Of a stretch of DNA of 64,000 nt, positions 13,446-25,045 are shown piece by piece. Both the position numbers and the translations under genes were made by a program. This stretch comes from Endocalyx cinctus. Lineage: Eukaryota; Ascomycota; Sordariomycetes; Amphisphaeriales; Apiosporaceae. The stretch covers positions 1,674,001 to 1,738,000 of the forward strand of contig BCKC01000006.1 in the NCBI GenBank assembly GCA_001600455.1, in the 5' to 3' direction. The stretch's first letter is position 1. Every line of letters begins with the position of its first letter. The notes beneath the pieces were generated by a model. It saw nothing but the letters and a program-made list of their open reading frames with translations. It ran no database searches and was not told the DNA's origin.

Positions 13446-13698
13446 GTAAGCATTTCTCTAACCTTTTTGTCCCCCCTTGTAAATCTTGAATATGTTTATT
13501 TTATTACCCTTGCTATAATAGATGGAGTATCAAAAGGTTGGATACTTTATCGAACGATAAGCATCTACACCGCTCATATATCTATTCTCCATCATTTTCA
13601 TTTTACCTCTTCTCTACCTATCGCTATACAAACAGAAGGTAGCTTTTCTTCTTCTTCTTCTTTTTTTTTTCTCACCAGCTAATATTCTTTTCCTGTAG
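13446..13698 (+). other. Candidate 5' UTR intron of PAB1
   Basis: A good donor (GTAAGC at 13446) and an acceptor at 13697-13698, preceded by a long CTT/T tract (13650-13672), would define a 253-base leader intron ending 21 bases before the PAB1 ATG. A second AG at 13678-13679 could serve instead. RNA reads would decide. Confidence 0.4.
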
Positions 13699-13719
13699 TT
13701 GGTCAATTAATTCTTCAGA

Positions 13720-16067
13720 ATGTCTGCTGCTACTGCTCCTGGCGCTGTTGATCAGCTTGCCGCCGACCTTGGCAACACCTCTCTTAACGCTACCGATGGT
13801 CGCCCTACCAACATTAATACCAGTGTTACCACCGAAGGTCTTGACGATGGCGACGCTGCTGGTCCCACTCCTAGCTCCGCCCAAACTCCTCATCCCGCCG
13901 CTTCTGCCTCTCTTTACGTCGGTGAACTCGACCCCTCCGTTACCGAGGCCATGCTCTTTGAGCTGTTCTCCCAGATGGGCCCTGTAGCCTCGATCCGTGT
14001 CTGCCGTGACGCTGTCACCCGTCGCTCCCTCGGTTATGCCTACGTCAACTATAACACGAACAGTGACGGAGAGCGTGCTCTTGATGAGTTGAACTACACC
14101 CAGATTAAAGGACGTCCTTGCCGCATTATGTGGTCTCAACGTGACCCCAATTTGCGCAAGAGCGGCCAGGGTAATATCTTCATCAAGAATCTCGATGCCG
14201 CTATCGACAACAAAGCTCTTCATGATACTTTTGCTGCTTTTGGTAACATCTTAAGCTGCAAAGTCGCTCAGGATGAACACGGTAACTCTAGAGGCTATGG
14301 ATTTGTTCATTACGAAACCGACGAAGCCGCTGCCAACGCCATCAAACACGTCAACGGCATGTTGTTGAACGAGAAGAAGGTCTTTGTCGGCTACCATATT
14401 CCGAAGAAAGATCGCCAGAGCAAGTTTGACGAGATGAAGGCAAACTTCACTAACGTCTACGTCAAGAACATTGCCCCTGACGCCACCGATGATCAGTTCC
14501 GCGAGCTGTTCGAGAAGTTTGGTGAAGTTACCTCGTCTTCTTTGGCGCGTGATAACGAGGGAAAGTCCCGTGGATTCGGTTTTGTAAACTTCACTACCCA
14601 CGAGGCTGCCGGTCAAGCTGTGGACGAATTAAATAACAGAGACTTCATGGGCCAGGAGCTCTACGTCGGCCGCGCTCAGAAGAAGCATGAGCGTGAGGAG
14701 GAACTTCGCAAGTCGTACGAAGCCGCTCGTCAGGAGAAGGCCAACAAATACCAGGGTGTCAACCTCTACATCAAGAACTTGGATGACGATGTCGATGACG
14801 ATAAGCTGCGCCAAATGTTCGCCGAGTTCGGTACTATCACTTCTGCCAAGGTCATGCGCGACAGCGCTGGCGATGAGGAGGACAAGGAAGGAAAGGACAA
14901 GGAAAACCAAAAGGATTCCGGAGATGAGGATAAGGAAGAGAGCGACAAGACGAAATCCGACAAGAAGGGTGGAAAGAGCAAGGGCTTTGGATTTGTCTGT
15001 TTTGCGAACCCTGACGATGCTACTAAGGCCGTCGGTGACATGAATCAGCGCATGTTCAATGGCAAGCCCCTTTACGTTGCTCCGGCTCAGCGCAAGGATG
15101 TTCGAAAGAGCCAACTTGAGGCAAGCATCCAAGCGCGAAACCAGCTGCGGATGCAGCAAGCCGCGGCTGCCGCCGGTCTTGCTCAGCCTTACGGCATGCA
15201 GCCTCCAGTCTACTTCAACCCTAACCAGCAACCCGGCTTCCCCCCTCAGGGCGGTCGCGGAATGCCGTTCCCTGCAGGCATGAACATGCCTGGTGCTCAG
15301 GGTGGTCGGCCTGGCCAGTTCCCCGCCGGTTATGGCGGTCCTCAGGCAGCTCGTGGTGGTGCCATGCCTCAACAGATCCCTTCGAACATGTTTATGCCTG
15401 GTCAGTTCCCCGGTGGCCCCTATGGTCAACCAGGCACCCCTCAGTTCATGGCCGCGATGGCGGCGCAAGCAGGCCAGGTTCCGGGATCCATTCCAGGTGG
15501 TCGTGGTGCTCCTGGTGGACGTGGTCCCATGCCAGGAATGCCTGCTAACATGGCCATGCAAGGCGGTCCTGGTGCTATGCCTGGTTATCCCCCTAATGCT
15601 CGGCAAGGTGGACCGCAAGGTCGTGGAGGAATGAACCAGCGTAACGGCCAGATGGGCCAGTTCCCCCAGGGTGGTCGTGGAGCCCCGAGCCAGCCACCCA
15701 ACATGACCGGCGACATGCCCACAGGATCCCTCCTTCAGGGACAACTTCAGGCTCACGCTAACAACCCAGCGCACCAAAAGCAGATGCTTGGTGAGTTGAT
15801 TTTCCCCAAGATTGCCAACATTCAGCCCGAACTAGCTGGCAAGATCACGGGCATGCTGTTGGAGATGGACAACCAAGAGCTCGTCAATCTGTAAGTTAAA
15901 GTCTTGAAATTTACTAGTTAGCATTCACTAATATATATAATAGGATCGAGGATGACGGTGCCCTTCGCTCCAAAGTCGAAGAGGCTATGGCTGTGTACGA
16001 TGAATACGTCAAGACCAGCAAGCCGGAGGATGGCGCTAAGGAGGACAAGGCCGAGGACAAGGCTTAA
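13720..16067 (+). CDS. PAB1: Polyadenylate-binding protein, cytoplasmic and nuclear (PABP)
   Basis: Binds mRNA poly(A) tails and eIF4G, and controls translation, deadenylation and export. Exons 13720-15890 and 15944-16067 give 764 residues. Four RRMs are visible: RRM1 from LYVGELDP (about residue 65), RRM2 from NIFIKNLD (152), RRM3 from NVYVKNI (245) and RRM4 from NLYIKNLDD (348). RRM4 carries an acidic/lysine-rich insertion of about 37 residues between its RNP motifs (14863-14976). A proline, glycine and methionine-rich linker follows, then the C-terminal MLLE domain (about residues 680-750) with [15 protein letters not shown]; the only coding intron lies inside that domain. Codon use is biased to C/G-ending codons, fitting high expression. 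It has a long AT/CT-rich leader. Confident. Confidence 0.97.
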
Positions 16068-17128
16068 ACATTTCTACCTTCTCTGATTCTCACTTGCAGA
16101 CGATGCGGAGAATCATTCAGTTCATCGCGATCATCATTTCTTTCGACATTATTCTTTTCATAGATCCTTCTGCGGATGACGTGATTAATTTCTCGGCAAA
16201 CTGGTTTCGGAAAAGTTCCTAGTAATGCTCATTCTGCACACCATACATTGATCTCTGTGGGCGGCTTTATCATCTATGGAGATTCGACCCTCTTTCAGGG
16301 ACGGATAGACAGGGGTTATTGATGTCCGCCGGGACTTCTACGATCTCGTTTCATTTTTTTCAAGGTTTGGCGGAGTGATAATTCTTTTACTCTGACAGAC
16401 ATGTATTGATAGAATTTGCTTTCCTGTGCTGAAGCAACAGGGCTGGAGGGGACTACCAAGACTTTTGACGAGTCACTTAAGGCGTTGATGGTCAATCATT
16501 AGTTTCGGGCATCAGAACTTTACGAATGTTCACCCTTTTTCACGGAATATTTGGCGGCACCAAAATAACATCCTGACTTAAATACCCCCTTACGGTTGCC
16601 GGTGGGACAGAAGAAGAAAAAAAAACGAAAAATGAGAAGAGAATTCACCATCAATTTCTTCAAGGGTTTTTTTACCGACTATTGTTTATAAGTAGCTCTC
16701 TCTCTCCTAAAAGTCAAAAAAAAAGAAGAAAAGTGCTTTATTATTACTATTGCTGCCTCCTCGTCTACCTCGTGAAGACAAGACCACCATGATGACGGTA
16801 ATGATATCTCATGTCTACTAGCTTCCAATCTTAGGGGCTTGCTAGTTTATTGTCTCATTTTCAACGTATGATATGTCTCTGCTACTATTAACCATGAAGT
16901 GTGAGTGAATCGCCTATATATAATAATGTTCTTGTACATTTCAGGAAAACCTCAAGGGAGTAGTGATAAGCCAATCAGATAAGCTTATATACACAGGCAA
17001 GTTCGTGAAAGACGTGGGAAAGGGCACATAATTTATCTTTAAACTATCTATGTCCAGTGATTTCAATTGTCCGTAGCAACAGTATTCATGAACTATTTCC
17101 TCAGAGATTAGTCGTCCTAACTCCTTTG
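16068..17128. other. Convergent 3' intergenic region, no gene seen
   Basis: This is the PAB1 3' UTR and downstream DNA up to the 3' end of the minus-strand secreted-protein gene. A/AG-rich and CT-rich tracts occur at 16610-16635 and 16695-16735. I recognise no coding segment or RNA gene. Confidence 0.5.
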
Positions 17129-17632
17129 TTATTCCACTTCCTCATACAACATTCCCTCGATGTACACGTCAGCGATGTCACAAGTCGTCGCATCACCGAT
17201 CTGGGACGGTTGAACCAAGCAAGCGTCCGCCTCGCTCTTAACGAACGTCGTATTTCCGGCCGCGTGGTAGACGCCTCCGTCGCAAGGCCAGGAGGACCGG
17301 ATCTGGAGGGTCAGGTCGGTCATGTCGAGCTGGACGGTGGTGTTGACGTCGTGGACGCCGAAGTTGGTGCATTCGTGCCAGAGGGAGCCGTCGTAATCGA
17401 CGATCTCGCCCGTCGTCCCGTTCAGTGCGTACTCGACGTCGCACGCGGTCTCCACCTCGGTCGGGACGTGCACGGCGAAGAAGTTGACCCGCCCGCTGCC
17501 GCCGCCGGGCCAGTCGGACGATATCGCGTTCGTGATCTGCCAGGCGGGAGTCTCCGTCGTTTCGGAGCAGCTCGCGTCCCCTTGGGCGAGGATGCCGGGC
17601 ACGATGGCTAGGAGGAGGGAAATACCGAGCAT
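17129..17632 (-). CDS. Small secreted cysteine-containing protein, effector-like
   Basis: A 168-residue intronless gene. The chosen start (17632) gives a clean signal peptide (MLGISLLLAIVPGILA, likely cut before QGDASC). The frame is open further upstream but that extension is basic, aromatic and unlikely to be coding. The mature part has six cysteines (SC, AC, EC, PC, AC, TC), enough for three disulfides, and three N-glycosylation sequons (NGT, NTT, NTT). The strand-rich pattern with W-ITN near the start and a C-terminal DVYIEG segment is reminiscent of AA1-like (Alt a 1 type) secreted proteins, but I cannot confirm that by eye. The coding part is GC-rich against an AT-rich surround. Likely secreted; function unknown. 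Confidence 0.7.
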   Translation of the reverse strand: MLGISLLLAIVPGILAQGDASCSETTETPAWQITNAISSDWPGGGSGRVNFFAVHVPTEVETACDVEYALNGTTGEIVDYDGSLWHECTNFGVHDVNTTVQLDMTDLTLQIRSSWPCDGGVYHAAGNTTFVKSEADACLVQPSQIGDATTCDIADVYIEGMLYEEVE

Positions 17633-20624
17633 GATTCTTCTCTCTATTTGATTATTAAAAAAGGAAAAAACTCTTTTTCTTTTTAATCCCTGCTTCCCTA
17701 TTCGGCACGTAAAGGGAGATGATTGAGTTGACTTGTGGTCCGAGTCAAAGGATAAATAGAAAGACCGAGTGATTATGTGAACGTAAGGAGGCAGAGGAAG
17801 GAGGAAAAGATAGAAAGAAAGGGATGCGATATTTATTTCTCGGATTATTTCCATGGCGACCAGGGAGATAAGAGGCAACAGACGTTTATATATATCTACT
17901 TGGAACTATTGATGTGTATATTATAACCGTTGCTGCACGCGACATTTAACCGTTTCTTCCAAGCATACTTCACCCAGCCCTGAGCAATCAGCTCTGCCCC
18001 TCCGAATCCACTCTAGATTTTCCGTACCACTTCGGCAGAAAGAATTGGTAGTAAGATAGGCAGGTTCCTTACCTCCTCCGCTTAGGTTGAGATGATAGTT
18101 AGCTGGTTAAGTAGTATTATGTACGATTTGGGAGAAAGAATAGACCGTTCTCGTCTCACGCCAGTCCCGCTTGTAATCATACGGGCGTCCGTCAAAACAA
18201 TATCGTGTAACTATTATTCCGAGCAATGAACTGGCTAGGTATCCGATTCTCCGGGAATTTGGCCGTCTTCGTTCATGAATCCAGCATGGAAGGAAAGATG
18301 TTGTGTCGTCGTGGTCACGTGATACTCGTCAACTGGGAAGACACCCACCACCCATGGATAATACATCCAACGCGTAAATAGATATCTATGGACCAGAATG
18401 ATAGTGTGTCCTACTTGACTGAGATCATTGGAGAACCGACAGCTAACGAGACCGTGTCGGGAATTAGTCTTGACCGTTATTTACGAGAAGGTACTCGTAC
18501 CCAGTCTCCGGCCCCGGAGTCTTATCTGGATTTAATTGGTTCTTTTTTTTCTGTGTGTATGTAGTATGATGCCTTCCATACTTCTCAACTCCCACGTGAA
18601 CACATCTAGACAGGCAACCAGATATCCATGCTGCTTTAGAATTCTCTCTGATCACATAACATCGTATCTTCGTATACCGATGTGCAGGTGTGTCTAGGTG
18701 ATAAATCGTATCACTTATTGGATACGATATATCATTATTCAACATACGTAAACGACATAACCTATAGCAAAGACAGACTGGCAGACTGGGTGACCCGATG
18801 GAATATCCATGCGGGTTTTCGCAAGGGTACTCGTTGTGGCTTCATCCCCTTGTCCCACCCCGGATGGGCTGATGGAAAATCAAAAGATAGCAAAGCACTG
18901 AGGCGCTAACGGTGATATTCGTCACCATCGCAAGCTAATAACAAAAGGTGTCAGACTATACTATGAAACTGACCTTCGTGCTATTTCAGTTAAATTAAAA
19001 GGATGAATGTTTGTGAATATTATTTAATCAGGCCAGACTTGGGATGAATTTTCTAAGTCTGGGGAAACAAGCAGCCAATGATGATGATTATGAGGATCGA
19101 GCCAAATACAGTACAATATACTGTATAATTAGGTGGGTGTATCTTACCTAGCTGACCTACCAGCCTATCTCAGTATGTAGGAATGAGTCTGGGCTCCTTT
19201 CACTCACGATGATCCTTATGCGATGACACATGGCATTAGGCACATCATCAGGCCAGGTACACAGATGTAACCCGATTTAACCCGTCTACACGTAAAAAAC
19301 TTCTTAGTTAGTAGTACCTATATAACGGAAATATAATTGAAGTAATTTTTCCAGGTATTTCATGTTTCAGTATTTCAAATCTCTGTTTTCTTTTCTTTTA
19401 TTTTTCTTCCAGTTTATATGGTCGGTAATAAAAGTAATGAATTAGGTACCTACCAGCCCTGCCTAGGTACTTAAGTTACTGATCAGAGCTTTACCTATAA
19501 GAAATTTAGCGTATGGAGTATACCTACCCAACTACCTAAGCTGCCTAGTAGGTACCTTACAGTACAGTATATGCTTAAATACTTTTTTTTTTTTTTTTTC
19601 TTCTACAGTACACTTTGGTGCCCATGCAGCCCATGGAAAAAAAAAAGTCTTATGAAAGAAAGCCCCAAGATTTTACCAAGAACACCAAGAATTCTAGTCA
19701 CCAAACAACATTCATCTTCACTTGAAACCCCCTCTTTTAATACACCGTTATGTACTTTACCTACACCGGCTGACTAGCAGAAAAAAAATAATCATAATAA
19801 CTTGAATCTACTCTCTGTTTCCTGGTATATTTATGCATAATTCTGGTTGACTATTCATCTTTATCCGAACTTCGAAGCCCTAGAATTCGAATTTGACTTC
19901 TACTTCTTCAACTCCTTCTTCATATCTTCCTTCTTCACCGGTTACTCGTCTGTCGGCACTGGATATCCGATCTTTCTATCCCGATTGCCGAGTTTCCCTG
20001 TCACCATCTCAATAAATATTTGCTGATTCTTCAGATTAAGTTATCCTGGTGTCAATTTTCCGATTTTTAAGGCGGTTTTATAGTCGCCATAGCCATGAAC
20101 AGGTGTAAAACCGAATAAAGTCAAAAAGATCAATACAATATTAAAAGAAACAACAATCAATATTTGTTTTTCTACTTAGCAAAGATTTTAGTGCAAACTT
20201 AGAAACTTACCATGAACTTACTCCATCTACAACGAAGACGTCCCACCATCATTCCACGATAGCATCAGACGGGGTTAACCGTTAGTCACAGAACCATTTA
20301 TTGTTATTGATCGACTTGTTCTTTTACACTTAAACAACCAAATAAACAAACAAAATATTGCATATCCGAGAACGACAAGTTCTTCCGCCCCATAAGCCCT
20401 TAAAAATCCAAACATCGACCCGTCATTCACTGTTTATCAGAGTGTTTCAATAAATACAAAGCAGCCAGCCGGAGAAAAAAAAAAGGGAAAAATAAAATAA
20501 ATAACACTATAACACAAACTTCAAACCTTCTTTTCGATCGCCTTCGATTAATTACCTAGTCGATCATCTCGAATACCGGTTATATTCGTATTGGGAGAAG
20601 AAGAAAAAAAAAACAACTTTCATC
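17633..20624. promoter_or_regulatory. Long divergent intergenic region, no gene seen
   Basis: About 3 kb between the secreted-protein gene and the USP gene. Short frames at 18464-18909 have no recognisable product. The 19100-19560 part is dense in TAGGTACC/CCTAGGTA-type palindromic words, followed by a T tract (19582-19599). The 19860-20620 part is CT- then A-rich and probably holds the promoter and leader of the USP gene. Confidence 0.45.
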
Positions 20625-22902
20625 ATGGCTGGAAGACAACAGATGTCGCTAGAAGCAGCCTTGGAGGAAGAAAGGAAAGAAGTTGAGATGTTGATTGCTA
20701 CATACCAACAAGCTAATCGTAGAGCCCCGTCAGTTGGCCATCGATCTCCTTCTCCTTTCGTAACTCCTCGATCACCCGTGAGGAGCATGTTAGATGTTGA
20801 TATGTCTACCGCTGGCCCGAGGAGTCCTCAGTTTCAAGCTGCTCCCGTGCGAAGTATGCTGGATGTGGACGCACCGCCTCCGCCGCGACCATCTGTACAG
20901 AGCATGTTAGATATTGATTCACCTGCCGCCGCTATTTCAAGCGCGCAAACGTCACCGGCGCTGTCACATAAGATCCCAGTGATCGATAATAAGCATCGTG
21001 TTCGCAGCATGTCGGACGCTGCTTCAGAACCTGTTTTGGACATGAGACGGTCCCCACCACCGACCTCGCCGGGCCTCCCAAATCCTAGAACCACTGATTT
21101 AACATCAGCCTATAGATTCCACGATATTTTACCCACCAATATCGGACAAGCATTACCGACAAGGCGTAGCTCTGGAGCTCCTACACGATCCGGCTCCATT
21201 GGTGAAGCGCTTCGCGGGGCCGATCTTTCTAACCTGAAAATACCTGGGGAGCAAAGTCGAGGATTTTTTAGGAGTAATAAATCAAAATCGAAGTCTCCTA
21301 ACAACCGATTTTCATTACGTTCCAATTCACCCTTCGGCAGCTCCACTCAGCGAAACCATGGCTCGAATACTTTCATGACCGAAGACGGTCAGATAGTTAA
21401 CATGAACAACGCCTGGCGGAAGCTCTCAGACGCAAATCTTCGAACCTCCACGCACTTCGCCCCTTTAGCTAAGAAGAAGTACGAGGGAGAAGGAATTGGT
21501 CGGGTAGAGAAGGATAATTTGAGTCCATATGGAGAATTACTGTCTGACGAGAGTGACGATGATCCGGTTCACTCTTCGGACGAGGAGAATGAAAGAGGTA
21601 GGAAACTTACAACTCAGCCGAGGTCGCGGGGCAATAAGGAATCTAGCACAGACAGCAATAGACCAGCGAGGAGTCTACTCGCAGCCGTCGAGGATGAGCG
21701 TAAGTTTAGAATTACCCGGATTAACGTGGCGAACCGTATGGCTAAATGAATCTACGTATAGGCAAGCAAGTTTTTGCTACCCAGCCAGGCTACAGATCCT
21801 TATTTGAGCCTGATATTACCGTCACGGGCCCGGCGACTGAAAAGTCAAAGTCCGGAAAGCAGCCCATACAGCCAGCCACAAGCTTCGATCTGGACCCAAT
21901 CTCCGGCACTCAAACACCATTGGATCCGGATCTGGACGCAGACGTGCACGCCATTAAGTTGGCCCAGAAACTCCAACTAGCGAGCACGCCGATTATGTCT
22001 TCCCCCGGGATCCCGCGTTCGGTTCGGATAATGTACCGCGGAGACTACGACACTATTCGTCGAGAGGCGGAGGAAGAGCAGAGGCGTCTACGCAAATACC
22101 TGGTGGCGACGGATCTTAGTGATGAATCGACGCACGCACTGGAATGGGCGATCGGTACCATCCTCCGAGACGGAGACACTCTCATCGCTATCTACTGTAT
22201 GGGCGAGGATAACGACAATAAAGATAAGACACCTACGCCGGAAGTAGCGACACCAACACCCGAAGACGTCAAAACGATGAAGGAACAGGTGACAGCCCTG
22301 AGCGCGGCGGCTACGAAGAATAACAGTGGCTCTTCGATGCCATTCAATCTGAGTCGAGCGTCGGCGTCTCCGCTCATCAGGGCCTCGGACTATAGCGGTA
22401 GTGCCGCATCGTCCCCGGCTCCGAATTGGCGCGGCAAGAGCAGGCTGGAAGAAGAGAGGGAGAAGGCGGTACAGAGCATCACGGACAGAGTCTCGAGACT
22501 GCTCAGGAAGACGCAGCTCCAGGTACGAGTGGTGGTGGAGGCTTTGCACTGCAAGAACCCGAAACATGTGATTACAGAGGTGATCGATTTGGTGAACCCG
22601 ACACTTGTAGTGCTGGGAAGTCGGGGAAGGGGTGCTTTAGAGAGGTGAGTGCTTTAATTTTTTTTTTTTTTTGTTACTGGTGAAATTCTGGCAAAATAAT
22701 AATAATAATAATAATACTAATGATGCGTAGCACACTCCTGGGGTCATTCTCGAACTATCTGATCACGAAGAGCTCGGTTCCAGTTATGGTAGCGAGAAGA
22801 CGGCTGAGAAAGAAAAACAAATACCAGGCGCCACCTTTACGACAAGTCAACAATTTACAGAATCCTTCGGCTCGGAGTCTGGAAACAGCTCGGATCGATT
22901 AA
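20625..22902 (+). CDS. Universal stress protein (USP) domain protein with long N-terminal extension
   Basis: Exons 20625-21699, 21762-22644 and 22731-22902 give 709 residues. The first ~460 residues are low-complexity and basic, with an N-terminal charged helix (residues 7-28) and a repeated R/Q-SMLD-V/I-D motif at about residues 50-55, 75-80 and 92-97, plus a weaker SMSD copy near 127. The C-terminal USP domain starts at YLVATDLSDESTHALEWAI (about 470). It ends with a complete ATP-binding loop G-x2-G-x9-G-S (GSRG ... LLGS), which is split by the last intron and so supports that junction. ATP-binding USPs are cytosolic stress-linked proteins; the role of the extension is unknown. A (AAT)n run sits in intron 2. 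Family confident, function inferred. Confidence 0.88.
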
Positions 22903-25045
22903 GTGGAAGCTGGGGGTGTTTTCGAACTTTGGGTTGGATGTTTTGATATCTTGATAGGTCCCTATCAATTATTATTCTTATGATGACGATGACAATTGTT
23001 AACCTCTTTCTCCTGATTTGTGTCATATTTGGTATTATCTGTCAGTTATGACTATCTTTTAAGCGACGTGATGGCGCAATAGGAATAGGATTGAGAGCGA
23101 AACAGCCTATAAGGATATGTATATTTTATTTTTATTTTATTTCAATTTCCTACTTGGCAATGATATGTGAGCGTTGATGTTACATAACTTATCAATGAAT
23201 TAAATGATACTCTATTCTCAGATCGAATTACTTTGCTTTGTTTTGTTTTGTTGTGTCTTGCTGGCATGAAGTAGTTTTATGACTCGTATCATTGGTATAT
23301 GATTCATTGGAATATAACTCAAGGTAACGACCGTTTACGAAGGATGATTCAATCACCTGAAATGAAACGCCGTCAACGTCTACCGAAAGGGAAAAAAGGG
23401 GGGGTTGGATAGGATTGAAAGCTTGACAGATGAAGACTCGGTTAATTGCGGGGAGTTCGTTCCATCGAGGCGGGGTAGCTTCTATACTATCCATTACTAT
23501 ACTACCTAGGCAGCTCTAGGCTCTATGTACAAGTATCTAGATACGTATTATGTAGTATATCATCATACTCCGTAATTACATTTCTTATCTTGTCTTGTGG
23601 TCTGGTCATTACTATATTCGTATTTAATATCACAGTGTACTATGTACATAACGTAGTGTACAGGGCTTTATCTGCAAGCTCTTTACGCGATCTTCTTCTA
23701 TTATGTATGTCTTCCCTTCTATATGCAAACACTTAAAACACGCGTAATAACCAATCACCGTTCGATGCCCACCTCCTTTTCGATTCAACTCCCGTTAAAT
23801 CGCGTCTTTCTTTTGGTCATATGACTAGATTTTTTTGTTTATTTATTTATTTTTGTTTGTTTGTTTATTATTTCCTTTTCCGATATCTTCTAAACAGAGT
23901 AGATAACCAACTAACTTCTTAGCAGTATATATTATTGCTGCAAGTTAAAGTAGGACGGCGCTTAGTATGAAATAAAGGTTACGACGGTTTACCATTGAAA
24001 TGTATGACGGAACAGAATATGTATACGGGAGAAATCTATGTGAGTACTGTATGTACAGTATCTAGTATAAGGGGGGGGTAGAACAAGGGTCAAGACTATA
24101 TGAAACATAATAACTTAATCCGGCATGAATGAAGGGTTCACCTCAGGTAAAGAAAAAATAGGAACAAGAACAGAAATAGGAACAGGAACATGAATTTCCA
24201 AGGACATGGGATATGTGGTAACATACGGGAAGAATCACCGTGCTCAGTGTGCTGTCAACCTCACCCCTTGCATTAAGCCAATCAAGCCAACCTCATCTTG
24301 ACGCAGACAGACAAAATTGATTGGTTTATTCATTCCTTTTTTTATCGGGTCCTTCTCGAAAAATGCTGCGACATGGCTACATTACACTGCATGACGAGAA
24401 TCAATTATCTATACTAAGTAAGTACTTAAGTACCTAGGTCGGTAGTAAATCTTGCCTCGATCAGTTAGTGATTCTTTTTTATTTACGGTACCGCAGTATA
24501 TGATTTACAGTAATGATGGATTGAATATAGTGGAAGTAGGCAGTTAGGTTAGGTATGTATGTGCTGTACTGTATAACGTTGATACCTAGCGTTTGCCAAT
24601 TGTACTTTGTACATAGTATACTATGTAAACCCCCTCCTCAATCCCCCCCCCCCCCCCACATTATCAACACCACCAATTAACGTCCTGTATAAATCTAACG
24701 AGGGGCCAATCAAGGACGCGACAGGGATTATTTCCAACTTACCATTCAAACCAGGGAGGATAGATACCTTCACGAATCATCGTTCGAGTTTGAAAAATGG
24801 CTTCCCAACCTCTTGATTTCACCTATATCGTCCTTGTCCTGTCTATGTCTAATCTTGTCTATCTTATGTACTCTGTATATACTACACTATACTACACTAT
24901 TTACGTAGGAATATATCTATAGTTTCAGAATTTATTATTCTTTACCCGGTCTTGTTATTTCCCTCATTTCCTCCACCTGTTTGAATTGACTCTTATCGTA
25001 CTCCCGAAAAGCTCCTAAAGAGAGCCGAGTATATACACGAGTCAA
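22903..25045. other. Intergenic region, no gene seen
   Basis: About 2.1 kb of AT-rich DNA between two genes on the same strand. Features are TTTA/TTTG low-complexity repeats at 23827-23870, a G run near 24070, a run of 14 C at about 24645-24658, and TACCTAGG-type words at 23500-23520 and 24415-24450. The last 200 bases are probably the promoter of the next gene. Confidence 0.45.

Larger units (their letters stand above)
11156..13719. promoter_or_regulatory. Divergent intergenic region of HUL5 and PAB1, interrupted by an assembly gap
   Basis: This holds the promoters of two divergent housekeeping genes. The HUL5 side (11156-11600) has no clear element I can name. The middle is AT-rich with many TACCTA/TAGGTA words (11765-11800, 12290-12420). 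From 12780 to 13110 the plus strand is strongly A-rich, then CT-rich to 13719, as expected for the long leader of an abundantly transcribed gene. No extra gene is seen. Confidence 0.5.

Noticed and set aside
14629..15777. A 382-residue antisense frame in PAB1
   Set aside because: It is a shadow caused by strong codon bias in PAB1; there are no domains and no separate promoter.
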